The position numbers were made by a program, and so were the translations under genes. A stretch of 64,000 nt of DNA from Caprella mutica (Eukaryota > Arthropoda > Malacostraca > Amphipoda > Caprellidae): the NCBI GenBank assembly GCA_947561585.1, contig CANNZV010000271.1, forward strand, positions 380,015-444,014, in the 5' to 3' direction. The notes under the pieces are model-generated. The model worked only from the letters and a program-made list of their open reading frames with translations, ran no database searches and had not been told where the DNA came from. Positions 22,937 to 33,560 of this stretch are shown here, one piece after another (the first letter of the stretch is position 1; each line of letters starts with the position of its first letter).

Positions 22937-25900
22937 TCAAGTTCCATCTCTTTCATTTTTTGCACATCTAAATCCGAGGTTAGAGGCCGTACTGTCGGGT
23001 GTGTTTTGACTTCTAGCAGCACATCTATACCTGGAAAAAAAACAAAAAGGCGAGTTTTCGAGTTATCGGACGGTTCTACATTTCCGGGAAAGTTAGGTAT
23101 TAAATTTATAATAATAATAATTATTTTTCATTTTTATCATACGTGTTCGAAAACGTGGTACTAACCCTTGTAATAAAAATATAGCTAATAACCTAATGTG
23201 TGATAACTTAATATGTAGTGTAAGAGAGGACCAAAATGGCGCACGAAGAACTTGATAACGGGCACTTGGTAGAGCTCATACCTTCGCCGCCGCTTTGACC
23301 CGTTCTCTCCCACAATCTAATAAACTGCTAACTGGATAATAACCAATCGTTCCACTAAGTGTCATGCAATATGGTTCAGTACTTTTTGAGTTATCGAGTT
23401 ATAAATGACCTTGACCTTTGACCGGATCGCTCCCAAAATTTTACCAGATGGTTCCTAGATATTGTCCAATAGTCCCATCAAATTTCAGACAATTTGGTTG
23501 AATACTTTGAGTTATAAATAGCCTTGACCTTGATCTTTGACCCGATCGCTCCCAAAATCTAACAAAATGGTTTCTGTATATTGAACAATCGTCCCACCAA
23601 GTTTCTTGCAATATGGTTCAATCCTTTTTGAGTTCTTAATGACCATGACCTTGACCTTCGACCAAGTCGCTCCCAAAATTATACCAGCAGGTCACTGGAC
23701 ATTGACCAATCGTTTCATCAAATTTCAGGCAATTTGGTAGAACACTTTTTCTGCTATGCGAATAACAAGATGATAAATAAATAAATGCCGGGTAAAATAT
23801 AGCCTTCCGCAAATTTGCGAAAGTAATACAAGAAACAACAAGATGCAAATTCCGCTATAAACCATTAGAAAGAGCAGCATCTTCTCTAATTGTCCATCAA
23901 ATTTGGTCAAAGAATAACACTAGAATAACTGTTAGGTGACAAAAATTGTGTTTTGTCTAGTATGAGCGAGATTTTGTCCTGTAGCTAGCTACAGTTTTAA
24001 AGATATTTTAATCTAATGCAAGGCTTTGCTGTAGGATGTACCAACAATTCTGTAACTTTCTCACCTGTAGCAATATTCTGTAACTTTCTCACCTGTAGCA
24101 ATATTCTGTAACTTTCTCACCTGTAGCAATATTCTGTAACTTTCTCACCTGTAGCAATATTCTGTAACTTTCTCACCTGTAGCAATATTCTGTAACTTTC
24201 TCACCTGTAGCAATATTCTGTAACTTTCTCACCTGTAGCAATATTCTGTAACTTTCTCACCTGTAGCAATATTCTGTAACTTTCTCACCTGTAGCAATAT
24301 TCTGTAACTTTCTCACCTGTAGCAATATTCTTTGGTGCACATGTATGACCCTCCTTTCTTCACTTTTTCAGAGCCTGACTTGGGGGGTGACGTGCCCTGA
24401 AAAGTAAAAAAAAAAATGAACGATAATTTTAATTGGAATATAGCTATAGATATATTCAACACAAGCCTCTCAAATAACATGTCTTTTTCGAGGGATTATA
24501 ATTTCTTTAATTACTCCTTTCCTGTTCATTCCCCGTAAGCCTAACTATCCATCTTCAGAAATTACTTCTTTTTATATTCATAAGTTTGTTATTCGATATA
24601 AAGACCCTCTGTTTATTGTGATGATTGTACATTGTAAACTAGACACGTCATTGTGGTGTATAGCTTGTCTAAGACTATGATTCCAGAGTCAGAATCGCCT
24701 AGGCTGTCACGCTGATCTGTCCACACCTTCCCATTACGTTACCTCTTAAGCTTTAATTGCCAAACAGTGTATTTTTATATTTGTGCTAAATAAAAGTGAA
24801 CCGGTTATTACCCGCTTTCATTTCCTGTGTAATTGGTAGACATTAATTAGATCCGTTACTGAATTATTTAAATAAAGAATGAACAATTAATAGCTTCGAA
24901 GGGGTAAATACCCACACATTCACAATAAAAAAAACAAGAAGTTATTGTACCCGCACCGAAATGTTCCCTGCGACAAATTGTCCCCGCGACGAACTTCCGG
25001 ACACGGATCATAACACCCACCTTATGCACAGTTGCCCACCAATCATCAGTCCACTCCCACACATTTCCCACAATGTCTCTCAGTCCGTAGGTGTTAGGTG
25101 GGTAATTTCCCACGGGGCAGACTCCCTTGCACCCATCCTCACCAGAGTCTGTCTTGGGGAAATCACCCTGCCAGGTGTTGCTCCTGAAATAAAGGATAGG
25201 GCTAAAGGATCTATCGAAGGTTAGGAGAAATTCCCATGGTTATATTAGGAAAAAGATATACCTTCCAGTTATATTACAATATTCATTCTAAGATTATTAT
25301 AACACTAAATAAAGTTATCGGTAGCTGTACAGATATGTACAGCTATCTTTCCCACCTGAATTTTCCCTGAGGTGTGTACTTGTTGCCCCAGGGGTAAAGT
25401 CTCCCCTCTTTCCCACCTCTACAGGCCCTCTCCCACTCCGCTTCAGTTGGCAGTCTGCCCCCTATGTGGGCACAGTAGGCACTGGCATCATTCCAAGACA
25501 CGTGAATAACTGGATGGTTAGAACGACCTGAAAAAAGTTGTGATTATGAATATGAAAAAATATTCAACGTCAAACCATATAAACTATTTATAGTTTATAT
25601 ATTTACCAGGGGGTTTGACGTGTGCTTTATCGCTACAGAGTTGCATAACTTTCTCGGCATGATGTCCAAACACCACATTACAAACATAAACACCAGAGCA
25701 GAACGAAGAATGAGCATCCTGCGCGCCCTTACCTACACAGTTTAAGGACACTCCAAAGAAGACGTGACAACACTCTACAAACAATACGTAAGACCCATCA
25801 TCATCTACGTTCAGACAGTCTGATCATCTGACACAGGATATGACACTCCAACTTTCAACACGCACACACCGCTTTAACCTATAGAGCTCTAGGCTCTTCT

Positions 25901-27741
25901 CCTTTCAGCGGCCTGAGGCAGGGCCTCAAGATGTAGACATGACAGAGTCCCACATGTATAGGCAGGTTGGGTAATCTATCCCGTCTGACATGTGGCCACC
26001 ACCCTTCATGGCCCTCTTACATACAGTCCAGATGATTGGGAAATCGGAAAGGTGTGAATTCTGTTATAGCTACAGATTTCCCACATCCTTACACAATGTC
26101 CGTCCCTACACAGGACTACACACAAAATCCACTCACTGGAGCACTTATGGACCCATCCTCAGGCAGCTGCTAACTTCCCGAGTAATCCGGGTTTTCTTAT
26201 GCAAATTCAATACAAGAGCGACCATGGTGGGCGATGCCCTTCCGTTCCGGCGAAGATGTTTGTGAATGCAGGTCAATAAAAACTCACCATCAATGTTAGA
26301 GTCTGGTCCTGACGGGTGTCTCCAATCTGCCCCTCTGACAGGTAGCCACCAGGGAGCAGCTGCCACTGCCTGCGAGACGGTGGAGAGAGTGGCGGAGGAG
26401 ATGTCACTTTCCAGAACAAACGAGTCACCGAACTTCTCAGCCTGAAATGTCAACGTAAACTAAATCATCATTTTAATAAACAATTAAAAGTAAATAACCA
26501 AAATAAATTATAAATAGGGTAAACTACGAATTATCGTTCAGTTTCATATCTTCGATCATATAATAAAAAACGATAATACAATTGTTATTTAATTTTTACT
26601 TTAGTTGGTATCCCTGATATCTTGCAGGTATCATGGATACCAACTAAAATAAAAATTAAATAACAGTTGTGATATCGTTTTTCTTATATGACCGAAGATG
26701 TGAAACTGACCGATAATTCGTAATTTACCCTAACTTAATAATTATTAAAAGCTATTGAATTTTATCTTCACTTTTCAAACGTATTTTGAAAATATAGAAG
26801 ACAGATGGTGTAGGTTAAAGAACATTTTAAATTTTTTTCTTTTTTAGTAGGGGTTTAACGTCTGCTTCGGAACCAAAGGCCATATCACTGACGTCAAAAG
26901 GAAATTAAATACAAGGGACTGGAAGACGCAGTCAGAGAGGAAAGTGGTTCTATGAACAAAGTCACTTACCACCGTCGGTGACAATGCTCATGGATGCAGA
27001 AAAGCTACTCCGTGAAATCAGTCACTTGCCAAGGAATGTGACGAAAAGGGACACAAGCACCAGTGACTGCACTCATGAATGGAAGAGGAAAATGAAGAGG
27101 TGATAGTAAATGAAGCCTACGAGCCTACCTAACACAAAATCTAATACCTTGTAGTTGAAGAGCATAACCCTAGCGCTATCCTCTAAAACTGCAAGTAGCG
27201 TAAAAAAAATGATAAACATGGTAAAAATGAAAAAAGACAATCCATAATCCAAATTACAACAGTTTGGGGCCCAATGAACGCCACTTCCCTTCTCTTCCAT
27301 TCACCATAGACAGTTTCAGGATAGAGCCCCTAGGGCACATTTTAAAATAACCATTCCTTATATTTTTATTACCTCAGTTACGAAATCGGTAGCGATGACG
27401 AATCTCTCAAACTCAGCGTTAGTGACTTCGTACGTCTGTAGGTAGAAGGACTCGACAGTCATTTTCCTAGCGGGAGACTCGCCATCAGCAGCAAAAACAG
27501 GCTCGTCTGTCCCCATCTCAAAAGATCCTCCAGGTATCAGCACCATAGGATTGACAGACCCATCGTAGTTAGGATTCTCAGCAGGATTGTTTTCTTCGAG
27601 GTATTTATCAGTGCCTGAAGAACCGGAGCTTTTCCTGTTGGTTTGACAGCCACAACTTGTTTCTGTTTTAGCGCAATGTTCTTCTTCAGTTAATGACTTT
27701 GGCGTCAGAAGAAGTAAAAGAAACAAAATGGTGGAGAGCAT
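22937..27741 (-). CDS. SUMF1: SUMF1, formylglycine-generating enzyme (six exons)
   Basis: Exons on minus: 27373-27741, 26288-26441, 25356-25527, 25021-25183, 24317-24396 and 22937-23030. All introns are GT-AG, phases close, and the total is 343 residues. The product oxidises the active-site cysteine of sulfatases to formylglycine in the ER lumen (family knowledge). The ATG at 27741 follows an in-frame TGA, and residues 1-18 form a hydrophobic signal peptide. Family hallmarks in order: [102 protein letters not shown] and NLGFRCA. Cys306 and Cys311 match the catalytic pair of human SUMF1. About eight residues usually found after the DWW motif are missing between exons 4 and 5; a microexon may have been missed. 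Introns hold a retroposon copy, a MITE, a LINE relic and a 28-bp array made of the exon 5 donor. Confidence 0.96.
23286..23750. repeat. About 118-bp tandem repeat in SUMF1 intron 5, about four units
   Basis: Each unit carries TGACCTTGACCTTTGACC-like sequence (23406, about 23521 and 23646), then CGCTCCCAAAAT, then ATGGTTC and a CAATATGGTTCAATACTTTTTGAG-like end. Units are imperfect and of slightly different lengths. The repeated core resembles steroid-receptor half sites, discussed as a finding. The short frames here are spurious. Confidence 0.85.
24048..24327 (-). repeat. 28-bp x 10 array of the SUMF1 exon 5 splice-donor junction
   Basis: Exactly ten head-to-tail 28-bp copies with essentially no divergence. 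On minus each unit is 14 bases of exon end (GAATATTGCTACAG) joined to 14 bases of intron start (GTGAGAAAGTTACA). The copy nearest the exon supplies the real donor after position 24317, so nine extra donor-like sites follow within the intron. Continuing into the next unit reads TAC AGG TGA, a stop. Confidence 0.97.
24960..25000. repeat. GACAAATTGTCCCCGCGACGAA motif cluster
   Basis: Three short imperfect units (GAAATGTTCCC, GACAAATTGTCCCC, GACGAACTTCC) lie in SUMF1 intron 4, close to the exon 4 donor at 25021. They belong to the degenerate motif family seen at five or six other places in the window. Confidence 0.5.
25659..26265 (+). pseudogene. Non-LTR retrotransposon pol 3'-terminal relic in SUMF1 intron 2
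   Basis: Read on plus, antisense to SUMF1, the sequence gives [20 protein letters not shown], a stop, then [19 protein letters not shown]. This is the thumb region that follows the catalytic core of jockey-like reverse transcriptases. Farther on, a segment reading [11 protein letters not shown] resembles the extreme C-terminus of such elements. Several stops and a frame change show it is dead. It is a different lineage from the relic at 3113-3660 and fills most of intron 2. Confidence 0.8.
26515..26732. mobile_element. GGGTAAACTACGAATTATCG palindromic MITE in SUMF1 intron 1
   Basis: Nearly the whole 218 bp is one inverted repeat: AGGGTAAACTACGAATTATCG at the left and CGATAATTCGTAATTTACCCT at the right, with TTCGATCATATAA and its complement inside. 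The centre is the TTGGTATCC...GGATACCAACTAAAAT core shared with 20306-20521 and 57917-58180. Confidence 0.9.
26832..27336 (-). mobile_element. Retroposed repeat family, copy C, with 10-bp target duplication, in SUMF1 intron 1
   Basis: About 505 bp, flanked by ACATTTTAAA on both sides (26822-26831 and 27337-27346). On minus the 3' end reads GCAGACGTTAAACCCCTACT followed by an A-rich tail (AAAAAAGAAAAAAA). The tail plus duplication argue for retroposition. The same orientation as the host gene means a readable 75-codon frame lies in the sense direction of the intron. Confidence 0.92.
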
Positions 27742-28021
27742 CGTAATTCATAAACTAGGAAGGTAAATATTGGTCTCATTAAATCAAAGTAGACGGTTAG
27801 GTAAATGGATATTAAGAAATTGAACAAATTTGAGTTATGTAGCTAGCTAATTACTCAATTTGTTTCAAATATATATCTAAAGATCATAATCTCAAACTAC
27901 ATTTGGAATATTACATTTACCGAAAAATGATATATATAAGGCCTCATAGACTTTCAAGACATTATAGTTTTTTACGTGATGTTTGTAACGCTTCATTTGA
28001 TCAACCATCAATGGTTATAAA

Positions 28022-28190
28022 TAGGGTTGTGACTTTGCATATCTTGCATATTGGTGAAAAAATGCATATGCATATAAAAAAAGCATATGCAAATCTTAAA
28101 ATGCATTTGCAAATCTTGAAATGCATATGCAAATAGAAAATGCATATGCAAATAGAAAATGCATATGCATTTTCTATTTGCACATGGAAT
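28022..28190. repeat. ATGCATATGCAAAT-rich repeat
   Basis: Overlapping ATGCATATGCAAAT units recur about five times and close with an inverted GCATTTTCTATTTGCAC arm. The octamer ATGCAAAT is present exactly at 28087-28094, 28127-28134 and 28146-28153. The tract follows a GGGTTGTGAC sequence similar to the ends of the hAT-like MITEs, so it may be the interior of such an element. Confidence 0.7.
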
Positions 28191-28554
28191 TTTTATTTTA
28201 TATACCGATACATATAAAAAGTACGAGCTTATTAAAATAAATTGATTAATGATATTAAAATGATAAACTTCTACATAAATAAATGATAAACATCAGGCGA
28301 ATGAATAAGAGCTAGATATTTATTCTACTTCAGAAATTTAAATATTATAGATTAGGTTATAACGAGGTGGGAACTTGGTTGAACTCTGCTTCTAAATATT
28401 CCAGATAATTATTAGAGAGAACTTCAAAAACTTCTACAGAGCATAGGAATAATGAAAATATATCTTGCGTTCATAGATTCAACATTCTCACTAATTCCAG
28501 CAACAATAGAGCAAATTGAGGCGTGAGGCAGGTCAATCTCAAAAGTGATCACTA

Positions 28555-29799
28555 GGGTTGTGACAATATTCTTTATGAAAATTATGCTTTAAGCTTGATA
28601 AATAGGCTTTTATGCTTTATATATATGCATTTTATGCCTTAAAAATAAATTCTTTCATGCTTAAAATATGCTTTTTTATGCTTAAGATATGCTTTTTGTG
28701 CGTTCAGGTTAGCGTTATATGCTCAACCGTATGCGTTCAGGTTAGCTTTTTATGTTCTAATTTCTTTGAAATAAGGCCAATTGTAATTGGGAGTTTTCAT
28801 TGTTGGTATATTTCGTTAAAATAAAAATGACTAATTGAATATCTAGATTTTAACTTTTTTGCTTGTTGTAAATAAATGAAATATATTACTATATAATATA
28901 GAATAGTTACATCTCTTTTTAATTTCTATAGAACTTTCTAATCAATAGGTTGACAAGATCAAATTACTGAAAAAAACAATAAGTGAAGTGTTGGTTTTAA
29001 ATTGTAGTACCTCTGAATATAATCAATGTTTGACTAGATACTAGGTAAACTAATAAAATATTTGTTAAATTATAAATAATATTATTTGAGGGGCCGTTGT
29101 AGGATTTGCATGGTCAGAAGAACGGATAATTTTGATCTTTTTTAGTGGGTGACCGTTTAAAGATCGTGCGCTGTACGAGCCTTACCTGTATAAAAGATAC
29201 TTCATATTTATGACTTGTTAATGTACTTGGAAGCAGACATAATAAGAAGTGTTTCAATATATAAAAATTGACAATTAAAAGATATTAACTTTCATTCTAC
29301 ATCTCAGCGTTTTATTATTTTTACAATTAATAAAAAAACATTTGGTGAAAAATACATGGGCTTCTTAGTAACAGCCTATTTCGAGAAATAGATGGAAATC
29401 TAGAATGTCTACTTAACTGAAATACGTTTAATTTTTTTTAATATGAGTTTTATAAATGCATTTATTTTGCATATGCGTTTTATAAATGCATTTATTTTGC
29501 ATATGCGTTTTATAAATGCATTTATTTTGCATATGCGTTTTATAAATGCATTTATTTTGCATATGCGTTTTATAAATGCATTTATTTTGCATATGCGTTT
29601 TATAAATGCATTTATTTTGCATATGCGTTTTATAAATGCATTTATTTTGCATATGCGTTTTATAAATGCATTTATTTTGCATATGCGTTTTAGAAAATGC
29701 ATATGCATTTTATAAAACGCATATTTCAAGCGAATATGCACTAAATTTTTATGTGCATACACTGCATAATATGCAGTGCATATTGTCTCAACCCTAATT
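28555..29799. mobile_element. Possible TIR element with AGGGTTGTGACAATAT ends
   Basis: The left end AGGGTTGTGACAATAT (28555) and right end ATATTGTCTCAACCCT (about 29783-29798) are inverted copies, the same terminal sequence as the 20546 and 21472 MITEs. In between lie the GCGTTCAGGTTAGC units and the 30-bp array at 29443-29700. No target duplication is visible, so two separate elements remain possible. Confidence 0.5.
29443..29700. repeat. 30-bp minisatellite (GCGTTTTATAAATGCATTTA), 8 copies
   Basis: Eight near-identical 30-bp units (GTTTTATAAATGCATTTATT then TTGCATATGC). The period is divisible by 3 and lacks stops, so three overlapping artefact frames run through it on both strands. Each unit is itself partly palindromic (ATAAATGCATTTAT, GCATATGC). 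Confidence 0.95.
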
Positions 29800-29819
29800 A
29801 TAAATGAACTTTAATCTTA

Positions 29820-29906
29820 CTAACGTGAGGGAACTTTTAACTCACGTGAGGGAACCATTAACTCACGTGAGGGAACCATTAACTCACGTGAGGGAACCAT
29901 TAACTC
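29820..29906. repeat. 21-bp tandem repeat (ACTCACGTGAGGGAACCATT), about 4 copies
   Basis: Each unit contains the palindrome CTCACGTGAG, which includes a CACGTG E-box core. It sits just before the GGGTACCTGGGGGTCACT block at about 29985. Confidence 0.85.
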
Positions 29907-29984
29907 AATTGAAGCAATTTCCTCACTATTTTTCTTTCATTATAACTAGGTATGTAATATGTTTTAATGTACACACTATACAGT

Positions 29985-30040
29985 TAGGGTACCTGGGGGT
30001 CACTACTCCCCTAGCAGATAAAATCCGCCCCCTGAGGTAA
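29985..30040. repeat. GGGTACCTGGGGGTCAC stem-loop block, copy 1
   Basis: ACCTGGGGG near the start can pair with CCCCCTGAGGT near the end, with a TG bulge and a loop containing CCCCTAGCAG. Two more copies lie at 33750-33805 and about 35064-35115, one downstream of each zinc-finger family unit (minus-strand sense). Function unknown. Confidence 0.6.
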
Positions 30041-30044
30041 TTAG

Positions 30045-30675
30045 GTAATTTATTTTAACAATACTAATTTAATTATTTTTATTTAAATTTAAAAAACATA
30101 ATAAAAAACTTTAAATATAAAAAAGTAGTTGAATATTCGATAAGTATTTTAAATAAGCTATTATAATGTTTTACATTTATTGAGATATAACTTACAAAGG
30201 AAAAAACAAGAGTCATGTATAGTGTATTTATTATTGCATTAAAATACAACTACATTTACATGGATTAACACATTTAACATAAATAAAATTAAAAGATGGT
30301 TCCATATTTTCTTATGAAAATTGAGGTATTCAATATAAAAATAACATTTATTGCATTAACATATGTGAAAAACATATAAAAATAATAAAAACAAAACTAT
30401 TTTAATAGCTACTAGATATTTCAATTAAAATAACTATATTTTATCAAAACTTAATAAATTAAAGTTAAAAATACAGCTACCAAAATAAAGAAAATTGATG
30501 GCAAATCTTAACATTTATGTAACAGCATAAGATATACTATTTTAGTTATTTATTGGTAACTAGAAAAAAAAACAGAAACATTTAACAAGGAATATATCGC
30601 AACCTATCTAAGTTAAAATAACACCCGCTAAATTACAAAAACTAGATGAGTATTACCAAACATATATAATGATGG
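30045..30675. other. AT-rich non-coding stretch
   Basis: Very AT-rich; no gene, repeat or regulatory site that I can support. Confidence 0.5.
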
Positions 30676-30679
30676 AGTA

Positions 30680-30985
30680 GGGTATAATGTCTGCCATATA
30701 TAAAGTAAAAGAGAAATTAAATAAAAGGCCTTGGCACAAGAAAGTGGTTCATGGATGCAGAAAAGCTACTCCGTGAATGAAGTCACTTACCAAGGAATGT
30801 GACGAAAAGGGACACAAGCACCAGTGACTGCAGTCATGAATGGAAGAGGAAAATGAAGAGGTGATAGTAAATGAAATCTAAGAGTCTACCTAACACAAAA
30901 TCTAAGACCTCGTAGTTGAAGAGCATAACCCTAGCGCTATCCTCTAAAACTGCAAGTAGCGTTAAAAAAAATGATAAAACATGAA
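30680..30985 (-). mobile_element. Retroposed repeat family, copy D (internally deleted)
   Basis: It shares CATGGATGCAGAAAAGCTACTCC, CGTGAAT and AAGTCACTTACCAAGGAATG with copies B, C and E. It lacks about 140 bases in the 3' part and ends early after GCAAGTAGCGTTAAAAAAA. An old, damaged member. Confidence 0.8.
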
Positions 30986-31681
30986 AAAGATGTTTCATCA
31001 GGTAGCAAAATAGACCACTGAACGAAATATTTCCATATTATTCGTACATGGATAAAAATGAGGCTCATTAACATCTGTTCAACTGATGATTTACTGAATC
31101 TTGGATATTTTAATTAGACATTTGAATGCCAACTGGATTCATTGCAGTCAAGTTTATTGAAATTAGTTTTAAATAAAAAATTAGAGTTATTTAAACAGAT
31201 TTTTGCAGTCTGTTTCACGCTAGTGGTTGTGTGGGGCTTTTGTTCGTCTCTTTGGAGCAACACGCTGCTGCAAAACCTCTAGAAATAACCAAAAAGATAT
31301 TTTAAATAACTCATAACTTAATCATTTCAATAAAATTTTCAGCAGTGAATGAAGTTAGATATTAGGTTTTGAAATAATGAATTTGAAGTCTCACAGATTA
31401 TATAAATCGTCAGCTATACCGATCTTAATGGACCCATTTTTATCCCGTACGAATAACATAGGAACATTTCGCTGATGAACGGAATTAGAACAATAATATT
31501 TTCAATAAAATAATTATTTTAGATATAAAAGAATGAAACTACTACATTATTCAACAATAAGAAATTGACCAAATTGGAGAATTTTTGAATAGCTGAAGTG
31601 AGTTAAACATTAATAAATTATAGCTAATATCAAGAAACTATATCTGCTAATAATAATTTACAGTTAATAACAATAACAAAA

Positions 31682-32533
31682 TCATTCCAAGAAATGGGAC
31701 TCAAGCATCGGTTGAAGTGCTTCGTTAGCGTGAATTTTTTGATGAGTGGACAAAATCAACTTTCGAGAGAACTTCTTTCCACAAATATCGCAACTGAAAG
31801 GTTTTTCACCCGTGTGACCTCTTCTGTGTTTGTTTAAATCACTAGAATCTGAAAAGGCCCTACCACATATATCGCAACTGTAAGGTTTTTCACCAGTGTG
31901 AAGTCTTTTATGTCTATTTAAGAGTCCTCCATCTGAAAAACCCTTATTACAAATTGTACAAACGAAAGGCTTTTCACCGGTGTGAACCCTTAAATGTCTC
32001 ATCAAATTACCTTTTTCGTTAAATTTTTTGGAACATGTCTTACAACTATATGGCTTTTCACCGGAATGCACTTTTTTGTGTCTGTTTAAATGACTAACTT
32101 GGAAAAATATTTTGAAACACACTTTACAAGTGTAGGACTTTTCACTGGAATGATTTTTTAGGTGTCTATTGAGAGATTTTTCACCAGGAAAATCTACGAT
32201 ACATTTTGTGCAGCTGTATTTTCCTTCTGATGAAAAAGAAGAACTTAAGGAAGATTTACTTCTTGCACTGATGGATGTTTTGATAGCTTTAAATTTATCT
32301 TTTTTATTAGTATTATTAACAGTATTATTATCATTTCCATGCTTGGTAAATTGGTCGGTTTCTTCACATTTTTCATCATCATCGCAATATGTATTCAGCA
32401 CACCATTACAGCTAAATTCACCGCTAGGATAATCAGAATTAGTTAAAAGCTCATCATCCGGATTCGAATACTCCACTTCGCACAACATCAGTGCAGAAAC
32501 ATCTGGCTTGACATCTTCTTCAGTAGAACTCAT
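31682..32533 (-). CDS. C2H2 zinc-finger protein, six fingers
   Basis: A single-exon frame of 283 residues; the ATG at 32533 follows an in-frame TAG 36 bases upstream. Residues 1-30 are acidic and carry the family motif DVSALMLCEVEYSNPDD, also found in the genes at 34150 and 36231. A Ser/Asn/Lys-rich stretch follows. Residues about 106-272 form six C2H2 fingers in a row, each C-X2-C-X12-H-X3-H, joined mostly by TGEKP/F-type linkers (the first linker is SSEKS). Such proteins normally bind DNA in the nucleus as transcription regulators; the target is unknown. A related HTH-like fragment lies 5' at 32541-32804 in another frame. An additional 5' exon cannot be excluded. Confidence 0.88.
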   Translation of the reverse strand: MSSTEEDVKPDVSALMLCEVEYSNPDDELLTNSDYPSGEFSCNGVLNTYCDDDEKCEETDQFTKHGNDNNTVNNTNKKDKFKAIKTSISARSKSSLSSSFSSEGKYSCTKCIVDFPGEKSLNRHLKNHSSEKSYTCKVCFKIFFQVSHLNRHKKVHSGEKPYSCKTCSKKFNEKGNLMRHLRVHTGEKPFVCTICNKGFSDGGLLNRHKRLHTGEKPYSCDICGRAFSDSSDLNKHRRGHTGEKPFSCDICGKKFSRKLILSTHQKIHANEALQPMLESHFLE

Positions 32534-32540
32534 GTTGGAG

Positions 32541-32804
32541 TCAACAAGAGCAGAAACTTTTGATAGCTACAGTCTTCACTGGGAACTGTGGATAAAGAAC
32601 GGGAAATAATACAGATATTAAAGAAGTTATAAAGTTATTAATATTGTCTAATGTTGGAACTGTGATGGAAGATATGAGCTTTGCCTCAACAAGATTTCTT
32701 ACTGTTCCAATGGTTTCTTGACTTTCTTCATTAATTTTGGTTCGGCGAGGACCTGGAATCTTGGTAGGAAAGACATCACCAGAGCACGTAAATCTGTTGA
32801 TCAC
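32541..32804 (-). pseudogene. Helix-turn-helix-type fragment upstream of the six-finger gene
   Basis: The translation PTKIPGPRRTKINEESQETI followed by GTVRNLV resembles the 'GRPR-EE---VR' segment of transposase-like HTH domains in insect proteins. The matching paralogous segment at about 34690-34800 (minus) reads KIPSLCRTKFN then IVTVRNLV. The two are copies from the same segmental duplication, now decayed differently. Whether this is an exon of the zinc-finger gene or a relic is not clear. Confidence 0.4.
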
Positions 32805-33072
32805 TTTGGAAAAGACGAACTGTGAGAAACTGTAGCATCCGAAATAATCTAATTATTTAAAAATCATAGCTCTGAAATAAATAAAGTAATTAGTCATCTT
32901 TAATACAAGAATTAATGATGTTCTTTTTATGATAGTCAGGTAAAAACTTAAAATTCTTGTGGTTAGTCCAGGCCTATGAGAATTAGATGGACAGCCCAAA
33001 CTATGGACGGGGCTTTAGCTCATTAGTGAATTACGGTTAAGATACTTAAGACTATATATAATTAATTTATTA

Positions 33073-33560
33073 AGGGGTTTAACGTCTGCTTCGGAACCAA
33101 AACCATATCGCTGACATCAAAAGAAAATTAAATACAATGGACTGGAAGAAGCAGTCAGAGAGGAAAGTGGCTCCATGAACAAAGTCACTTACCACCGTCG
33201 GTGACAATGCTCATGGATGCAGAAAAGCTACTCCGTGAATACAGTCACTTACCAAGGAATGTGACGAAACGGGACACAAGCACCGGTGGCTGCACTCACG
33301 GATGGAAGAGGAAAATGAAGAGGTGATAGTAAATGAAGCTTACGAGCCTACCTAACACAAAATTCTACGACCTCGTAGTTAAAGAGCATAACTCTAGCGC
33401 TATCCTCTAAAACTGCAAGTAGCGTTAAAAAAAGATAAACATGGTAAAGATGGAAAATCATATAATCCAAATTACAACAGTTCAGGGCACAAGGGATGCC
33501 ACCTCTCTTCTCTTCCAATCACAACAGACAGCTTCAGGATAGAGCATCGGGGGACTTTTC
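33073..33560 (-). mobile_element. Retroposed repeat family, copy E
   Basis: A near-complete copy running from TTTAACGTCTGCTTCGGAAC at the plus-strand start to AGCTTCAGGATAGAGC at the end. No clean target duplication is visible. It lies between the six-finger gene unit and the finger-less relic, so it may have inserted after their duplication. Confidence 0.88.

Noticed and set aside
24048..24327. 28-bp array as a CRISPR
   Set aside because: There are no spacers: units are directly head-to-tail, and the genome is eukaryotic.
24868..25224. Frames at 24868-25113 (minus) and 24961-25224 (plus) as separate genes
   Set aside because: The first is SUMF1 exon 4 read through its donor into the intron; the second is its antisense shadow.
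29409..29762. Repetitive 84-117-codon frames (KINAFIKRIC type) as genes
   Set aside because: Produced on both strands by the 30-bp array whose period is a multiple of three.
29985..30040. GGGTACCTGGGGG block as a tRNA gene
   Set aside because: No cloverleaf, no A/B box consensus and no acceptor stem could be laid out.
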